Shown piece after piece: positions 24,401-39,400 of a stretch of DNA of 64,000 nt. How positions within the stretch are numbered: position 1 is the first letter of the stretch; every line of letters begins with the position of its first letter. The stretch lies in the NCBI GenBank assembly GCA_946894095.1, contig OX335642.1, forward strand, positions 16,131,021 to 16,195,020, in the 5' to 3' direction. This DNA is from Incurvaria masculella (taxonomy: Eukaryota; Arthropoda; Insecta; Lepidoptera; Incurvariidae). The notes below the pieces were generated by a model. The model was not told the DNA's origin. It ran no database searches and saw nothing but the letters and a program-made list of their open reading frames with translations. The position numbers were made by a program, and so were the translations under genes.

Positions 24401-27400
24401 TAGGCTATCCTTCTGGCTTGTGGAACAAGCCAGGATCGCTTGTTTCTCGATGGAAAATGTAACCAGATAGCCAAAGAATCTTCAAATCTAAACCCAGAGA
24501 GACTACATAAATAAATTCATCCTAAAGCATAAATACATCCCTAAACAACACCAACAATTATACCGAAAAGCATAAAACAATGAGGCTACTTACAAAGTGC
24601 TCAGTATATAAGTTTTTTATTTCACTCCAGAGATGATGTCAGTCATTACCAGACAAAAGTGTAAATCAATAGCTGGCAATAGGCTGTTTGGAAACAGATT
24701 TAATGATTGAAGATTAATTTGATGTTTCAGTTATGCCGTCTGAACCTGTGAATGCGGCGAACTAACTGACTGTTTGGACGGGGTGAGGTTGCCAACTAGA
24801 TGTGCATCGAAAATAGAGTCAGCTCGACATACTTGTCGTACCGTAATGTGCTTACTGCCGCCAATTAACGGGCCGTTGGGTTCAATCAACCTCGCGGATT
24901 GCGGATTGCTCATAGACCGGACAAAATAAAGGTGAGACAGATTAAGAGTAAATTTTGGTTATTTTCACTGTAAATCCAAGAGTATTTATTGAATAGTCAC
25001 TGAAATTAAGTAACAAATATTTACCTAATAAAGAAAAAAATATTCTTAAAATATACTGACGAATCCCAAAGGAGCACTTCCCCATAAACGCCACAGTGAC
25101 ATTTGCAAGGAAGACGTATGTGGGTCAAAGCCCCAATGTGTGGGGGCTAGGGTGATGCAGTTTGTACATACCGTCACTAGGTCCCAGGACGGGTAGGCAC
25201 ATCTTTTCATACATGCTCTACGATTAGACCATTGACAATTGACTGACCATTACAAAACTACTTTATGAATTTACTGCAAGGCTGGACCTGAACCAGCGAA
25301 ACATACCATTCGCAGGCATTGCGTCTACCAGTTTCGCAACCTGCTTTATACCCATAATTTGGATTTCTACTACAATCCCTCCTCCCGTAATCAATGCCTC
25401 CTACTAAAACAGTGTTAAAGATTAGACCTATATTCACTGATTTAACGCTATACCTGCGTTGCTTCCTTGCTTCATGGTCGATTATAAACATATACGTACG
25501 TAGTACGAAAAAGTATATTTACTTATCCGTAGTATCTTTCGATTTTCTGTGCGTTTCCCTATTCAAAATACAGGCTACAGTTTCCTGTAGTACATACTAT
25601 TTACTTAGGTAATGGACCACAAATGCAATCACTAAAATAGCTAGCAAAAAAATCTTTGGTGTATAAGGAACTCTGAGGTCCATTACCATCTTCAAATCAA
25701 TACAGTGAAAACAAAAAAACTTTTGCTGTGAAACACAAAAAGCGATTTATAAAGCATCTAAATCGGCTGGCAGTGCAGTTCATTGGTCCTAACTGCTTAA
25801 AACGCTTGAAGAGAAGTAACATACTGGGGGCCCATTCAGGTAAGAGCGAGTTCGAGTTCGGGAGTGAGTTAACCTAAAAATAGCTGGGAAATTTATTATT
25901 ATTTAAATAACGGAACTGTTATTTATATTTCAACGTATTTACGGGACAGACCAGATTCTTACCTAACTGTAATGATGTTCAAGAAGTGTGGAAACATTAA
26001 CTATTTAAAAAAGTTGTGACAAATTCGAACTCACTCTTACCCTGAATGGACCCCCTGGCCTAGACAGCGGAAACAACTCCCCCAAACATGAGAGGTGTCT
26101 AATGAAGAACTAACTCTACTCGACAGAATGACATTCCACAATCCTAATCATAGTCAAGAGACTGGCTGCAATAAAAAGGTGTTGTTCCATGATTGTCTCA
26201 CTCAACCTCAACTATAAAGGTATGAAAATGATTCTGTCGCTGTGTCTAAAGTGTCAAGTCCCGTAAGAGGGAGAGAGGGTTTGTACTTACGTTGCACGTT
26301 GAGGAAGACAACCTCCTCGCGGAAGCCATAGTGGTTCTCCGCTCGGATGATGTACTCGCCGCGGTCTTCCAACTTGGCCCGGTTGATGATGAAGTAGTAG
26401 TCGTCGCCAGCATAACTGTTATAAGACAACGAGAACATCTCAATGATATTTTGTACATAATAATCCGAGTAATGATATTGTTATGCAACAATGCCTCGCT
26501 GGCAGCTCTGCAGTTATACCAACACCAGGAAATTTTAAAGCACTCCCATGAACAGTGGCAAATTTGCCTATCAGAGGTTAAGATATCCAATGAAATAAAA
26601 TAATAGATAGAATAATATGATAGAAGGATGTATCATGCACACATTATGCCCTAGGGGAAACGTGTAACACAGTCTCTACTGAAATGGGATAAAACTAAAT
26701 TCTTCAAAGCTGGTTTGTCGGTGCACGAACCCAAAGAGCCAACGTGTCTCCAAGAAAGTTTTATGGAGATTAACTTCTATAAAGTTTGCTCCACGTCAGT
26801 ATTATCGGTTTTAGCAAGCAACCCCTCTTCTATGGCATTTATTTTGTAAATAGTAGCACAGGTACATTAGCCGCCGAACCCACTATGTCAAACTCGTGAG
26901 CGATCTGCTACTGCCTCCGGACCAACAAGTCAAAAGAGCCGACATACAGTGTAATTGCAATCATGACGAAAGTAAGACTCACCGCTTCATGAACTTGACG
27001 CTCTGCCGGAGCTCCTGGTTGTTGCGCGACCAGGTGACTGTGGGCGCGGCGCAAGCGATTACGCGACAGTACAGCTTCACTGACTGGCCTTCGTAGCAGA
27101 ACGCAGACTGCGGCCGGATCACGAACCGCGGCGCCGCCTGCCGCCGGTCTGCCGCGTCGACGGAAACGGTTAGCGGAGTTTGGGGTCATTTGAGATTTTA
27201 GACCGCTAGATGCTAAACGGAGGCTAGATGACGCCTTTATCCACATCAACTTTACACTTCCAGAAGAGTCACGCAGGTATGAACTTTGTATGCATTGTAA
27301 TATAACTGCTCAATACTAAATACAAGGTCACAAAATATAACAACTAAGAATCCTCCTTTTTTTTTTTATGTTAAGCGCGGCATATGGCGTACGCCAGGAC

Positions 27401-30400
27401 CTAAAGGTGCCCGACGACGCCCATGGGTTTTCGAACATTCAGGGGGGCTGCGAAAACCATGCCGGCCGGCCAGGTGCTTCTTCACACCACGTTTGAAGGA
27501 CCCCAGGTCGTAATTTGGGGGAAATACCTCGGAAGGGAGTTCATTCCATTGTTTACCGACCCTATAGATAAAGGATCTAGAGGATCGGTGAGTTCTTATT
27601 TTTGGAATGTCGACTGTGAATTTGTGCATTTTCTCCCTGTTCCGCGTTGACCGAAGGTAGAAAGGGGACGGAGGAACAGCGTTATGCAGCTCCGACGAGC
27701 ATTCTCCATGGTAAAGACGATAGAAGACAGAGAGAGACCCTACATCCCTTCTGAGTTGAAGGGTCTCCAAATTTAGGGATACCTCGGGGTCGTCAACGAG
27801 GCGCACGGCCCGACGCTGTATCGAGTCCAGGGAGCCAAGCAGGTGCTTAGCTGAGCCGTCCCACAAGTGCGAACAGTACTCCACGCAAGACCTTATCTGC
27901 GCCTTGTAAAGAAGCAGTTTTTGGTCAGGCGTGAAGTACTGACGCACCCTGCTGAGGACTCCCAGCTTTTTTGAGGCGAGCTTAGCTTTATCCTCGATAT
28001 GGCGTCCGAAATTAAGGTCATGCGTCAGGTCAACACCAAGGATCCCTATGTGGTCGTCAATATGTAGAGTTGCTCCCTGGAAGGTCGGAGCCGCACTGAA
28101 CGGAGCTCGCTTCGCACTGAACACGCACGCCTGCGTCTTGCTCGCGTTAAACTCGACGAGGTTCTGGAGACCCCACCCGGAAACTTTTTCCAGGGTCTCT
28201 TCGAGTCTAGCAACGAGGCGCCGTCTATCTTCATCCACTTCAGCCCGGCTTGCGGTCTGGTGACTGGTGTACCTGGCTAGCACCGTGCTGTCATCTGCGT
28301 AGCAATCAATGTCGCCCAAATTGAGCAGGTCATTGATGTGCAGCAGAAAAAGGGTTGGGGACAACACAGAGCCCTGCGGCACGCCGGCATTCACAGACAT
28401 GGCTTTGGAGCAGCAACCGTCAACCAAGACTTTTATGCTGCGGCCATGCAGGAAGTCGGCGATCCAGTCACACAGCTCGGGTGGAAGGCCATAAGAGGGC
28501 AGCTTGGAAAGCAGCGCCTTGTGCCAGACCCGGTCAAATGCTTTAGCGATATCCAGGCCGATAGCCATACCTTCGCCATGATTTTCGAGCGCATCGCCCA
28601 TCTCATGTGAGACGTATACTAGGAGATCCCCAGCAGATCGATTCGGACGGAAGCCGTATTGATGATCGCTGAGAAGTTCATTGCTCTCTAGATACTTCAT
28701 CAACTGAGAGTTAATGATGCGCTCCATCACTTTGCAGAGAAGAGAGGTGATGGCTATGGGTCGGTAGTTGGCCGGGTCCGATCGATCACCCTTTTTGGGC
28801 ACGGGCTGAACGTTGGCCGATTTCCAAGCTGCAGGCACACAACCAGTGGAGTACGATAGGCGGTAAAGGCGGGTTAAGACAGGAGCTAGTTCGGGAGCAC
28901 AATTCCTTAACACGAGCGCAGGAATACCATCAGGGCCACTCGCCTTCCTGGAGTCTAGGGCGAAGAGCTCACGCCGCACAGCTCCCTGACGGAACTGTAT
29001 GCTCGGCATAGACACTTCGCACCCGGGGATAGAAGGCGGAGTGGAGCCGCCATCATCCAGGCGTGAGTTCGCCGCAAAGAGGCCCACGAGAAGGTCGGCC
29101 TTCTCTCTGGCGGAAAAAGCGAGTGATCCGTCAGGCTGCTGCAATGGTGGAAGTGAGGAGCGGCAGAAATTTGCTTCGACAGATTTGGCGAGGGACCAGA
29201 ATTGACGGCTCCCAGTCGGGTGGCTGATCAACTTCTCGCCAATTCTGCTGATATGCTCGAACTTCGCTCTTGCAATTACTCTCTTACTAGATCTGGAGGC
29301 TACGTTAAGGGCCTGTTTCAGCGTCTTCAGGTTTGGGTCACGTCGTTTTCGCGCACGAAACCATGCACGGTGGGCCGCGTTCTTAGTTGAACAGGCGACC
29401 GCGCACTCCGCGTTGAACCATGGCTGGCATTTACCACCGAGGGATTTGGTAGAGCTAGGAATAAATAATTCCATAGCTCCCTGAATCACTTCGGAAACGG
29501 CATTAGCACAGCTCGACGGATCCATAGCGCTGAAACAGAGCTGCCTCCAAGGGAAGGAGGAGAAGTGTTCTCTCATTCCGTCCCAATCTGCTGACTCGTA
29601 GTGCCACACCAGACGCGTGCCAGACGCACGTGTCTCAGACTGGGTGTGTGGCACAGTTGACCTTACCAGGCAGTGGTCAGATGACCCCAAGGGAGCAAGC
29701 ACCGATACCTTGTACCCGGCGGGTTTGGTGGTCAGCAGAAGATCCAGTAAGGAGGACGCATCACCTGCTCGATCTGGGATACGCGTATGTTGCGTCACCA
29801 GTTGAGTCAGGTTGTGCGCCAGAGCGAAGTTACGCACAGCCCTACCAGCAAAGTCAGTCTTTTCGGAGCCTAGCCACGACGCATGGTGTGCGTTAAAATC
29901 TCCCAGGAAGACCAACTCCGCTGAGGGGAACCTCGCCTGTGCATCGTCTGCCGCTTTGCTCAGGTACTCCATAAGTCGAGTAACCACCTTGTCTCCGTTA
30001 TGCGGTCTGTACAGGCACGCATACAGCCGCGTGTCCGTCCCCATGTCAACGTGGACCCAAAGCACGGAGTGTTAGGGGTCCTCAAGGCAGTGAAGACGGC
30101 GACAACAAATATCAGACCTGACGAACAAACATACCCCGGTTTTCGGACGGAAGGATTCTTCCAGAGTGTAGCCGGGATAGTGCAGATACGATGTGTCGGC
30201 AGGTCGTGATATTTGTGTCTCCGTGAGGAAAAGCATGGCCGGCTTACTCTGCTCCAGGTGCAGGTGCACGGCATTCAGATTAGTGTGCAGCCCCCTTATA
30301 TTCGCAATGTCTGCGCGAAAAATGCCGGGGTTGTGCACCGCTGAATTAACGTTTTTCCTTTTATTTTGCACTGTCATTTTTGAGTTGGTGTGAAGGGGTT

Positions 30401-33400
30401 GCACAGGGAACAAGCGGCGAAGATTTGTGGTCAAAGCGCAACTCTCTGGTTTCGTCACTATCTGCCTGGGATTATATACACGAGAACACTGCCGTAGCAG
30501 TCGCACGGTTGGGTAAAAAGGTAATCTGAAGTCAATGGAACTATTTTGACAACGCTTTAAATTAAACAGTATTTGGGAAATAAAGTTTATAGAAAAATCT
30601 AGATGACGGGCTTCTGGAGATGTAAATTTGATTAAAAACATTTAATGTACTAATATATAATAACAAGTATGTCAAATTTTTAGATAATGGCGCCATCTAT
30701 CCTCCGATGAAGAACTAGCAACATCAACATTAGAATCATTGTAACTGGCATTGCCAATTGGCATTGCTGTTTGATGTAATTTTAATTGATGTGACAAATA
30801 TCCTGACAATTCTATTGATGCTATGAATTTAATATTTATTATTGTATTTCAACTGTTACTATATTTTATTAAATTTTCTATTTTGTGCTAGCATTGCTAA
30901 TTTTGTAAAATTTAAGTGTAGTTATAGTTTATTTTCAAAATCTAGACTTAAGTGAGTCTCTTGCCATGATATTGACAAATAATGAACTTTTTATGCTTTC
31001 ATGCTATTGTATTTAATTTTAAATGTTTTGACGATTCCAAGTGTTCCCTGCGTCCCAAAGGAGGATTCATAAATACAAATACAAATTGACATTCATGATA
31101 GATTGATTGCAACCGGTCTATAAAAGCACTCGCTGTGGTATACACTAGAAGTCAGCCTCAGGTAACCAGGTGTGAAGGTTTTGAAGTTCCTAGAGATCCC
31201 CGACTTACCGAACGTGCCGTCGTATATCTTCCACTTATCGACGAGCAGCTTACGCAGGCTGCTGTACTCGCTGAGCCGTCCGATGGGCAGCGCGTACGCC
31301 GACCAGTCCTGGTATTTGCGGCGCAGGCGGTCGCGCATCGCCTCGTAGCGGCGCGCTTCGATGGTGGCGGTGCGGCCGGCGGTCGCGTCGCCCGCGAGCC
31401 ACGCGTGACGCAGGCACTCGTGCGCGGTCATGCGCTTCCTGCGAGTAGTGAGACGTTAATTTTCTAAAAATGTTCCTTTTGTTTGGCGGGTGGAAGCTGC
31501 ACGGGAAAGTGTCCGAGGGACACTTTTTCTGTCACACAACTGTCAACCCATATTACTTTACGGCCAAACACACACACATCGTCATCATAAGTCACATCGT
31601 AACCTGTCTCTTTCTTTGCTTATATTTTTCTTAGTGAAAAATAAGACGGGCATTAGTGTCAACATTCCAACCGTAATGTAATACGATACGTTGGGACTGA
31701 AATGCAATCGAATTTTTAAGAATACCAGGTTTCTCTTTATAAACGTGGCTTTGGCGCGCCAACCCTGCAACAAAATCCTTGTCTACAAATTTATATTGTT
31801 TACTTTTGCATTTATATGCTGTGGCTGTAGGTAAAACCATGCATGACAATCTACTTGTTTTACAAAATAAAGATTAGTTGTGGCATTGGAGAGGAGTAGG
31901 GAGCAAAGCAGGCAGGCAAGGCAGATCTTTATATCAAAAGAATCATCACGGTTTCAAGTATTCTTAGTAAATACATTTGATAACAACACACTAAATGTTA
32001 TGCAAATGAGGATACTCACTCCTTGCTCTTGACAAGCAGTCGTTTGATGAAGTCCTTTGCGTCACCAGAGACGTGTTGGAATGACTCCTCATCGAACTCC
32101 CAGTCACAAGCCTTCACATTCTTAAGCGTGTCGATATCGTTGTTGCCGGCGAACGGCGACAGTCCTGAGAGTCTGAGGGAAGATTGGGGCAACATTGGTC
32201 ACTGTGTCATCTGGTAATTTGAATTCCTGGTGATCTGGTTTGGGATTACGATCATCGATATCAAAAGACAGAATAATTTGGGAGAAACATCACATTGGAG
32301 TCAACTTAACGAAACATCGGAGAATGTCTCGGACTGCCGCGTGTAAAGCCGTAAAATTTTTCAAAAATACAATATTAGTTGCAATACTTACAGAATCAAA
32401 TTTAATTTAATAGTCTCATATAATATGCACATAGGATGAATGCCACTGACAACTGCAAAAATGTCAAGAGAATAAAGGTCCTTCCAACCTAAAGCAAGAT
32501 GACTATCCTAAGCAAAACGAAACTACAGATGAATGCAAATATATTAAATCACGGAGTTAATATGACCAATTGTGTCTACTAGGTATCAATAACGTGATAT
32601 GAATGTTCTAATTGGTCGATATACTAGGCATGAATGACAGATGGAAATTTACGCAATTAATAAGACTTACAGAACGTATGCGAGCACGCCAACAGCCCAC
32701 ATGTCTGTGTAGAAGCCGACCGGCTCCCGCTCCACGATCTCGGGCGCCGCGAACTCGGCCGTGCCCGTCGATATCTTTACCACCTCATTGGGGTCCAGCT
32801 TCGTTGCTAGACCGAAGTCGATAACCTGCCGAGAGAAGTTGTGACATGATAAACAGGAAGTCACATTAGTAAGAATATAGTCTACCTTTATTCTCACTAA
32901 TATAAATTGTGTAGCTTTATGCCTTTCTTGCATACGAATTTCTGATTAATGAACCAGACATGTGCATAACTTTATACAAGATCTATGTATAGCTAATTTG
33001 AAAATTGCGATTGTTTTCTATCATCAGCTACTTTCAAATCAGTATCAGCATGGACAGTTCAGTTCAGTTGCTTTGTGGAACTTACATTGCTTATTCCTCC
33101 CCATCTAAACTATATCGGGAGCATTCGACGAAGAGAATTAGAGCACCCCCTTTTGGTTGGCATTAAGCTTTTGAGAAGAAACCATTTCTCAAACTAATTT
33201 CTCTGCTGAACCACCGAGATATGCAACTGTCTGCCGACAGGTATCTTTCATGAAACCTTTAGAACCAAACCTGGGAGACTTCACACATTATTTAAACAAG
33301 CGCGATAGCTCTGCAACAACCCGCAAATCCGCTGGTAAGCTTTAAAGAGTGTAACAGTCTTAGTCACCTTGACGTTGGTGCTGCTCTTGGTCTGACACAT

Positions 33401-36400
33401 GATGTTCTCCGGCTTGAGGTCGAGGTGGATGATGTTCTGCTCGTGCATGTGACGCACCGCCTCGCACACCTGCCGCATGTAGTGCGCCGCCTCCGCCTCG
33501 CTCATGCTGTAGCCAGGCGCCGTGATGCGCTCGAATAGCTCGCCGCCGGAGAGGCTGCGGGCATGACAAAATGTCACAGTGACATTGGTGATGTGTTTTG
33601 AGCATTCAGGTGACAGTGATTGGATGTTTTGATGGGGCAGGAGACAGTGATTAGATGTTTGAAAGAGCCACCAGAGAGTGCTGATATGTTATCAGAAACC
33701 AAATGACAGTTGTTACATTAGATTCGAACAGGTCTCCACCGAAAAAGCATCAAGGGTGACGTAGAGTTCATATCACAATAAAAGTTCTGGTTTATTTGGT
33801 AGCTCAATGTGACGTGGTAAATAGGTTTATTTTGCAGTGATGACAGGTTTTTATAATCTTAGTGATGGGGGTGACATGTCATAAAGATTCAAGTGACAGT
33901 TGTTAGATTAGTTTAGGAAAGTGCCAAGTGCTGGCATTACACGATGTGGGGATCACAGTGGCGGTGGCAGTGCTGACGTATCAGTTGCCCTTTTATACAT
34001 ATATGTATCTTTTCAATCGGAGGATAAAATCATATTAAAAGAGTTTTGCAATAAGATCCTAATGCTTTTTCGGCTGAAGAGTTAAATTACTGTCACATGT
34101 AAACAAAGCAGATGCGGAAACATCATTCAGTAAGGAATAACAATGAAACAATGTCGTCCACTCACAACTCGAAGATGAGCACCATCTCGTCGTCGTCTTC
34201 GAACGCGTCGTGTAGATTGATGAGCTTGGGATGGTGCAACTGGTTCATGATGTCGATCTCCTTACGGATGAGCTCCTTCTCCATGGCGTGCGCCACCGGT
34301 ATGAACTTGGCGGCGAAGTAGTTGCCCGTGCTGCGCTCGCGGCAGCGGTGCACCACGCCGAACGCGCCTGTGCCTGCAACGGGGCGAATCGCTTACGGAC
34401 ATACTCGAGCGGGTGATGAGGGGAATCATGGGATTGAGTTCGTTAGTTCTTCACATGTCTTGACATTTACAATTGCTACTTACGGGTCTGAGAATGTGTT
34501 ATGCGTCAGGCAAATAGAATAACATCAATGCTTCGATTGCAGGTAGGAGCATTCTGATTAGATTGATTGGGTAGGTGCTGAGAGTGCATGGGGGTGACAT
34601 TTAAAACTGGACCTTTTCCCTTAGAACTTAAATTCGGCATAAGGCCTTGTTGAAGGCTGGCAATCGACAACTGTCGCTTGCTTGTCAAATCAGAGCTTGC
34701 TTGGTTCAAATCCATACCGGGCAAGTGCTAAGCGTGAATGTGGTATGGGATCAGTACTGGAGTTTTGTGCATATCTCATAACAGTGTATTCAAATTAATA
34801 CATTGGAAGACATTAAGGCAAAATACTACAATGAACTTACTACTAATAATAAGCCATTGAAAACTAAGTAAAAAATAATCAGTGCCTTATCTCGAAAGAA
34901 TCTTACAATTTTATTAATTTCCAAGAATATAATGTTTTTTTAGCTTTTACAGATAAATAAAATATCTGCAGTTTTTTTCCGAAGACGAAGCCAACGCCAA
35001 ATGATAATTATGGGATTTATGGGCGTGTTTGTCAATGCGCTGTCAATGGAGTATTTGATGAAAATTATTAACAATTTCTTACAGTGAACTAATAACGCCA
35101 CAGCAAAGAAGAAAAAAATAATTGATGTATATTAATATTTAAAATAATATATAACATGTGTATATGTATGTGTGTTTGTATGTTATCTATGAACTCCCAA
35201 AATGGCTGGACCAATATTTATGACATTTTCAGGCAATCTTCAGATTCTGTGCAGTTTGGAAAAGCCACTCGAATCTCGGGTGAATACCCAAAATGAAATA
35301 ACGGCGTTGTGAGTGATTATGATGAAATTTTCCGCTAATCTTGCGATTAGCCCGTTCAGCTGATGCAGGTGATCCTGTGCAGTTTGGAAGTTTAGAAGCT
35401 CTGCTAGAGTGAATGTCTAAAATGAAATTGACCCGAGCGGCACCAGGTATCTACCTCATCCAGTACCCTGGATGGACATAGAGGATGAGCAAAATAGTGT
35501 ATTTATTAGACTCACCAATCTCCTCCAAGATGTCGTATTTGTCGTAGACAGAGCTGGTGGAGATGTCGACCGGCTGCGGCACGAACTTGGAGTAGATGTC
35601 GAACACGTAGCTGTCGTAATCCTTCACCGGGCCGTGGTCCGCGTTGGTGCGGATACGCTTGCCCGTCTCGTCCACTGCGCCGAGGAAAACAAACGTCACT
35701 TAATATGCACACACATTGCGATGGCTGGCATATCGTATCGAGACAAGCAATTAGATGGAAAATGGTTTTCTAGAAAAATAAAGTTTCCATTTACCGAGTG
35801 CAAATAGTTTAACATCTGGGCAACAGAAATCAGAAATGAAGACAATGAGACACTTGTACTATCCAAAACGCGAAGTTTGCTAAGGTACCGTAAGTAAACT
35901 AGTCAAGTCTGCCAGTTAAAATTGGAATTAATGCATCAAATTATCCTGTTCTTTTTACATAACAGTTTTCGATTACTAAAGTAAAATGTTTTTCATCTGA
36001 AAAGTACTGAATAAAAGGTGTCCTATTTGTGAAAATTTTTGACCTAAAATGTTTGAGCTAGAAATCCAAAGGTTATTGGAATGATTTTTTTATGAATAAA
36101 TGTAATGTTTGATTTATGTCTATCGATGACAATAATTTCCAAGTTTTAATCTCATTCAAAAATATGCAATGAAAAAAAGTCAAACAAGCAATTTATCAGT
36201 CTGGAGCTGAACATATTTAGACTAAGGTGTTTCATTGCATACAATTATGTACAGGTCGTCCACAAAATTGGAGTACCTATGGATCATCCTGACACATTAC
36301 AAGACATACCAGGGTACTCCTTCTTCTTGTACTCCTTCTTGATGATACTCTTGGTGGAGACGAGGCTGGTGGGGTCGGACGGCTCCGAGCGGCCGTAGAT

Positions 36401-39400
36401 GTTCTCCGCGTACACTCGGAACTCGTACTGGTGACCTGCCACCAGGTTGCTGACCGCCATCGTCGTGAATCTGACATAATTTAGCCAGTGTAAGTCCTTT
36501 ATTTAAGAGCGTGAGGGATCTGAGAGACAGTCGGAGCGTGAGCATTTTCGAGCTGCGTGAGAAAAAGTTGTGACAAATTGTTTTTGCTTTTTACTCACGC
36601 TGCTTTTTTGGTCACGAGTGCTGGCTATTCTCCACAAGTCCATGCCGTAGTTGGCCAAGGCGTAAAAATGGGACGGATCTGGCTGGTCTGGGTACACGGA
36701 GCGGTACAAACCTGGTGTTGCCAACTCTGATCCAGCTGGTCATGGGGTGCTCGCGCTTTTCCACGAGATAGTTGGTGATGTCAGAGCCACCGTCCCAAAC
36801 CGGTGCCTTCCAGCTCAGCGCCAGGGAGTCCACGCCGATGTTGTCCACAGCGGGGAATCGTGGCGGATCCGGCCGGTCTGGGAAGATCAGGCACATGTTA
36901 CCGGAACAAAAGTGAATTTTTTTCAGGTGATTCGAAGTGGAAAATATTATGGTTCTTAGTTAAAAAAATAAAACACTCAGATATCGGGCAAATCACCTGT
37001 AGTATCGTCTCGAAAACTGCAGGATACCTCTCGCTTTCTTAACAAGGAATGAAATGTGTGGAGTTTGGAACAAAGTAAAACATGCTAGGCGATAGAGATA
37101 GAGCAGCAACTATCTACTTGTTTATTTGGGACTTAAGCCGTCACCGACTATGCCAGCCCCATAGTGACTTTATAAGTATAATAATTACTTCAAGCTATCA
37201 GCTACTCCTTCGAGCCAATGACAGCTTGAAAAAATATACAACTTCTCTGAACTCGTTTGACCAGGGCTTTCCCAATGATTCGTGTATCTTAAAAAATAAA
37301 TTCATTCTATCTGTACACAATATTTTTTCAAGACCCAGTCGAAGCCTCTCGTTCAGAACACACTCGATAAATAGGTGGAATTGATCTTCTGGCTTGTCAC
37401 AGGCAGAACAATTTGGAAAGTCCAGTTTCTTCATCATACGTCCCATTCTATTTAGAGGAGTGTGTCCTGATCTGAGTCTTAAGCCAATAGTAATGATTTC
37501 TCTAGGCAGATGGACACTGCTAAACCAAGGGATACAGAGTGGTTCAGATACAATAGTTTTGTACCAAATTCCTCTCTCCACAGACCTCCTGTCAAAGTGT
37601 TCTTTCCACATTTGTCTACATATTCCTTTGGCTCTCGGCAGAACGTCAGTGAAGAAAGGCTTGGTGGTGTAGATTACATTTGAGCAAGTAGCTCTTTTTG
37701 CTAACTCGTCGGTTTTTTCATTGCCTTCTATGCCTACATGGGATGGAATCCATTGAAATTTAACATTTTTTCCGATTGATATCAGTTCCATAAATATTTT
37801 TAAGATTGTGTAAGCAATAGGCCTTCCCCGAGTCCCCTTCGTACAACAAACCAAGTGTTGAAGTGCACTTTTTGAGTTGGTCAAAATGACAATATTTTTT
37901 TCATTTAGAGATAAGCTGTACGAAAGGGCTTCAGAAATTGCTATGAGTTCGGCCGCCATTATTGGTACTTGTCCATCTATCTTTAGTTCCAATCCAATGC
38001 CAGAATTGGGCCATTTACATCAATAGATCCATCAGTATATAACTTGTAGTACTTTATAGGTAATATATATAATACTTTTTTTAATAATAATTTATACTTA
38101 ATAGGCTTATAGGTAAAGTAGATGTGATATTAGCCATTTATGTCCAGTTTCAAAAGCAGCTTTATTTGAATCTAAAATGGTAAATTTGTGGTAAATGTAA
38201 ATTCATTACTTTTGTAGAAATTAATCAACACCGATACAGGAGCCTATTAGGCGATAGGACACTCACCGCTGATCTGTATGTTGATGGTGGCAGCGTCTTG
38301 GCCCAACTCGTTCTCAGCGGTGATGCGATACGGGCCAGAGTCCAGCTTGCTCGCGTCGCGGATCGTCAAGATCGCATGACGCTCTATCGACAAACAACAC
38401 TTCAGATATAACCACAGAATACTTACAATTAAAAAACACGATCTAAAATATCACATACACAGCTGATTTTCTCAGAGTTGTTTAGAGAGAGTACAAAGAC
38501 GTGCAACTAAGATGGTGATGCCCCATACGAACAAGTCACATACATAAAAACCCATTGGATGTACTGGGCTTCACTACACTAGAACAAAGAAGACATCGAA
38601 AGTCTTGATCAAAACTTTGAACATTTTAAATGGACCTAACATGGAAAAACTTGGAATGCAGAACGGTTAGACTCTGTACTTCTTACTATTATCTATTACA
38701 CACCTCGTTTTTCGTTTTCGAGAAAATATTTCATACTTCTTAATGAGTTTTAAAACCATGGGTTATAAATATGGGTTTAAGATGTGTTTTGCACTGTCAT
38801 CCAGTCCGGAGTTGTGTCTAAAGTTTCAAGTTTCTAGCTCATCAGGATTTCAGTTCAAAATCGAATGCAAAATTTGTACCAAGCAGACCGACAGGCAAGG
38901 AAGCAAGTTAAAATAAACTGTCAAAAAACATCTTTAGGCAAAATGTGCACTCAAACACCGCGTGTACATCAACTTAAAGCTGGCAGTTTACATACATAAA
39001 TAATTAGTAAATAATTCAACTATTTGTCACATCTTCACCCTGAATTTAGGATATGGTCCCCTATCTTTCCTTTCAAACCGATCAAATTTCACATGTCCTC
39101 AACAAAATTGTATCACAAAATTATAAAACAGCCACCCACCCTTCCTCTCGACGTGGTAGTGCGAGCCGGACTCGATGGTCTCGCCCTCGCGCATCCACGT
39201 GATGCGCGGCACCGGGTGGCCCGTGAACGGTATCTTCACCACCACGTTCTCGCCCTTGTCGAAGTACGCCGAGTCGCGGAAGCGCGGCGGCACGTTCAGT
39301 TTGGGCGCGGCTACGGATGCATGGGGAACGTTAGCGCTCTGACTGAGATAAGTTGTGTCGCCTATCGTACGAGTCGATGGGACACAACGAGAGATGCGGA

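Noticed and set aside
25258..25330. Bacterial-type tRNA-Leu (contamination)
   Set aside because: Only short stretches match the tRNA pattern; flanks are AT-rich intron and the block recurs at 60425 with a deletion, as a repeat would.
28309..30274. Plus-strand frames across the second LINE
   Set aside because: Antisense shadows of the RT frame, no own motifs.
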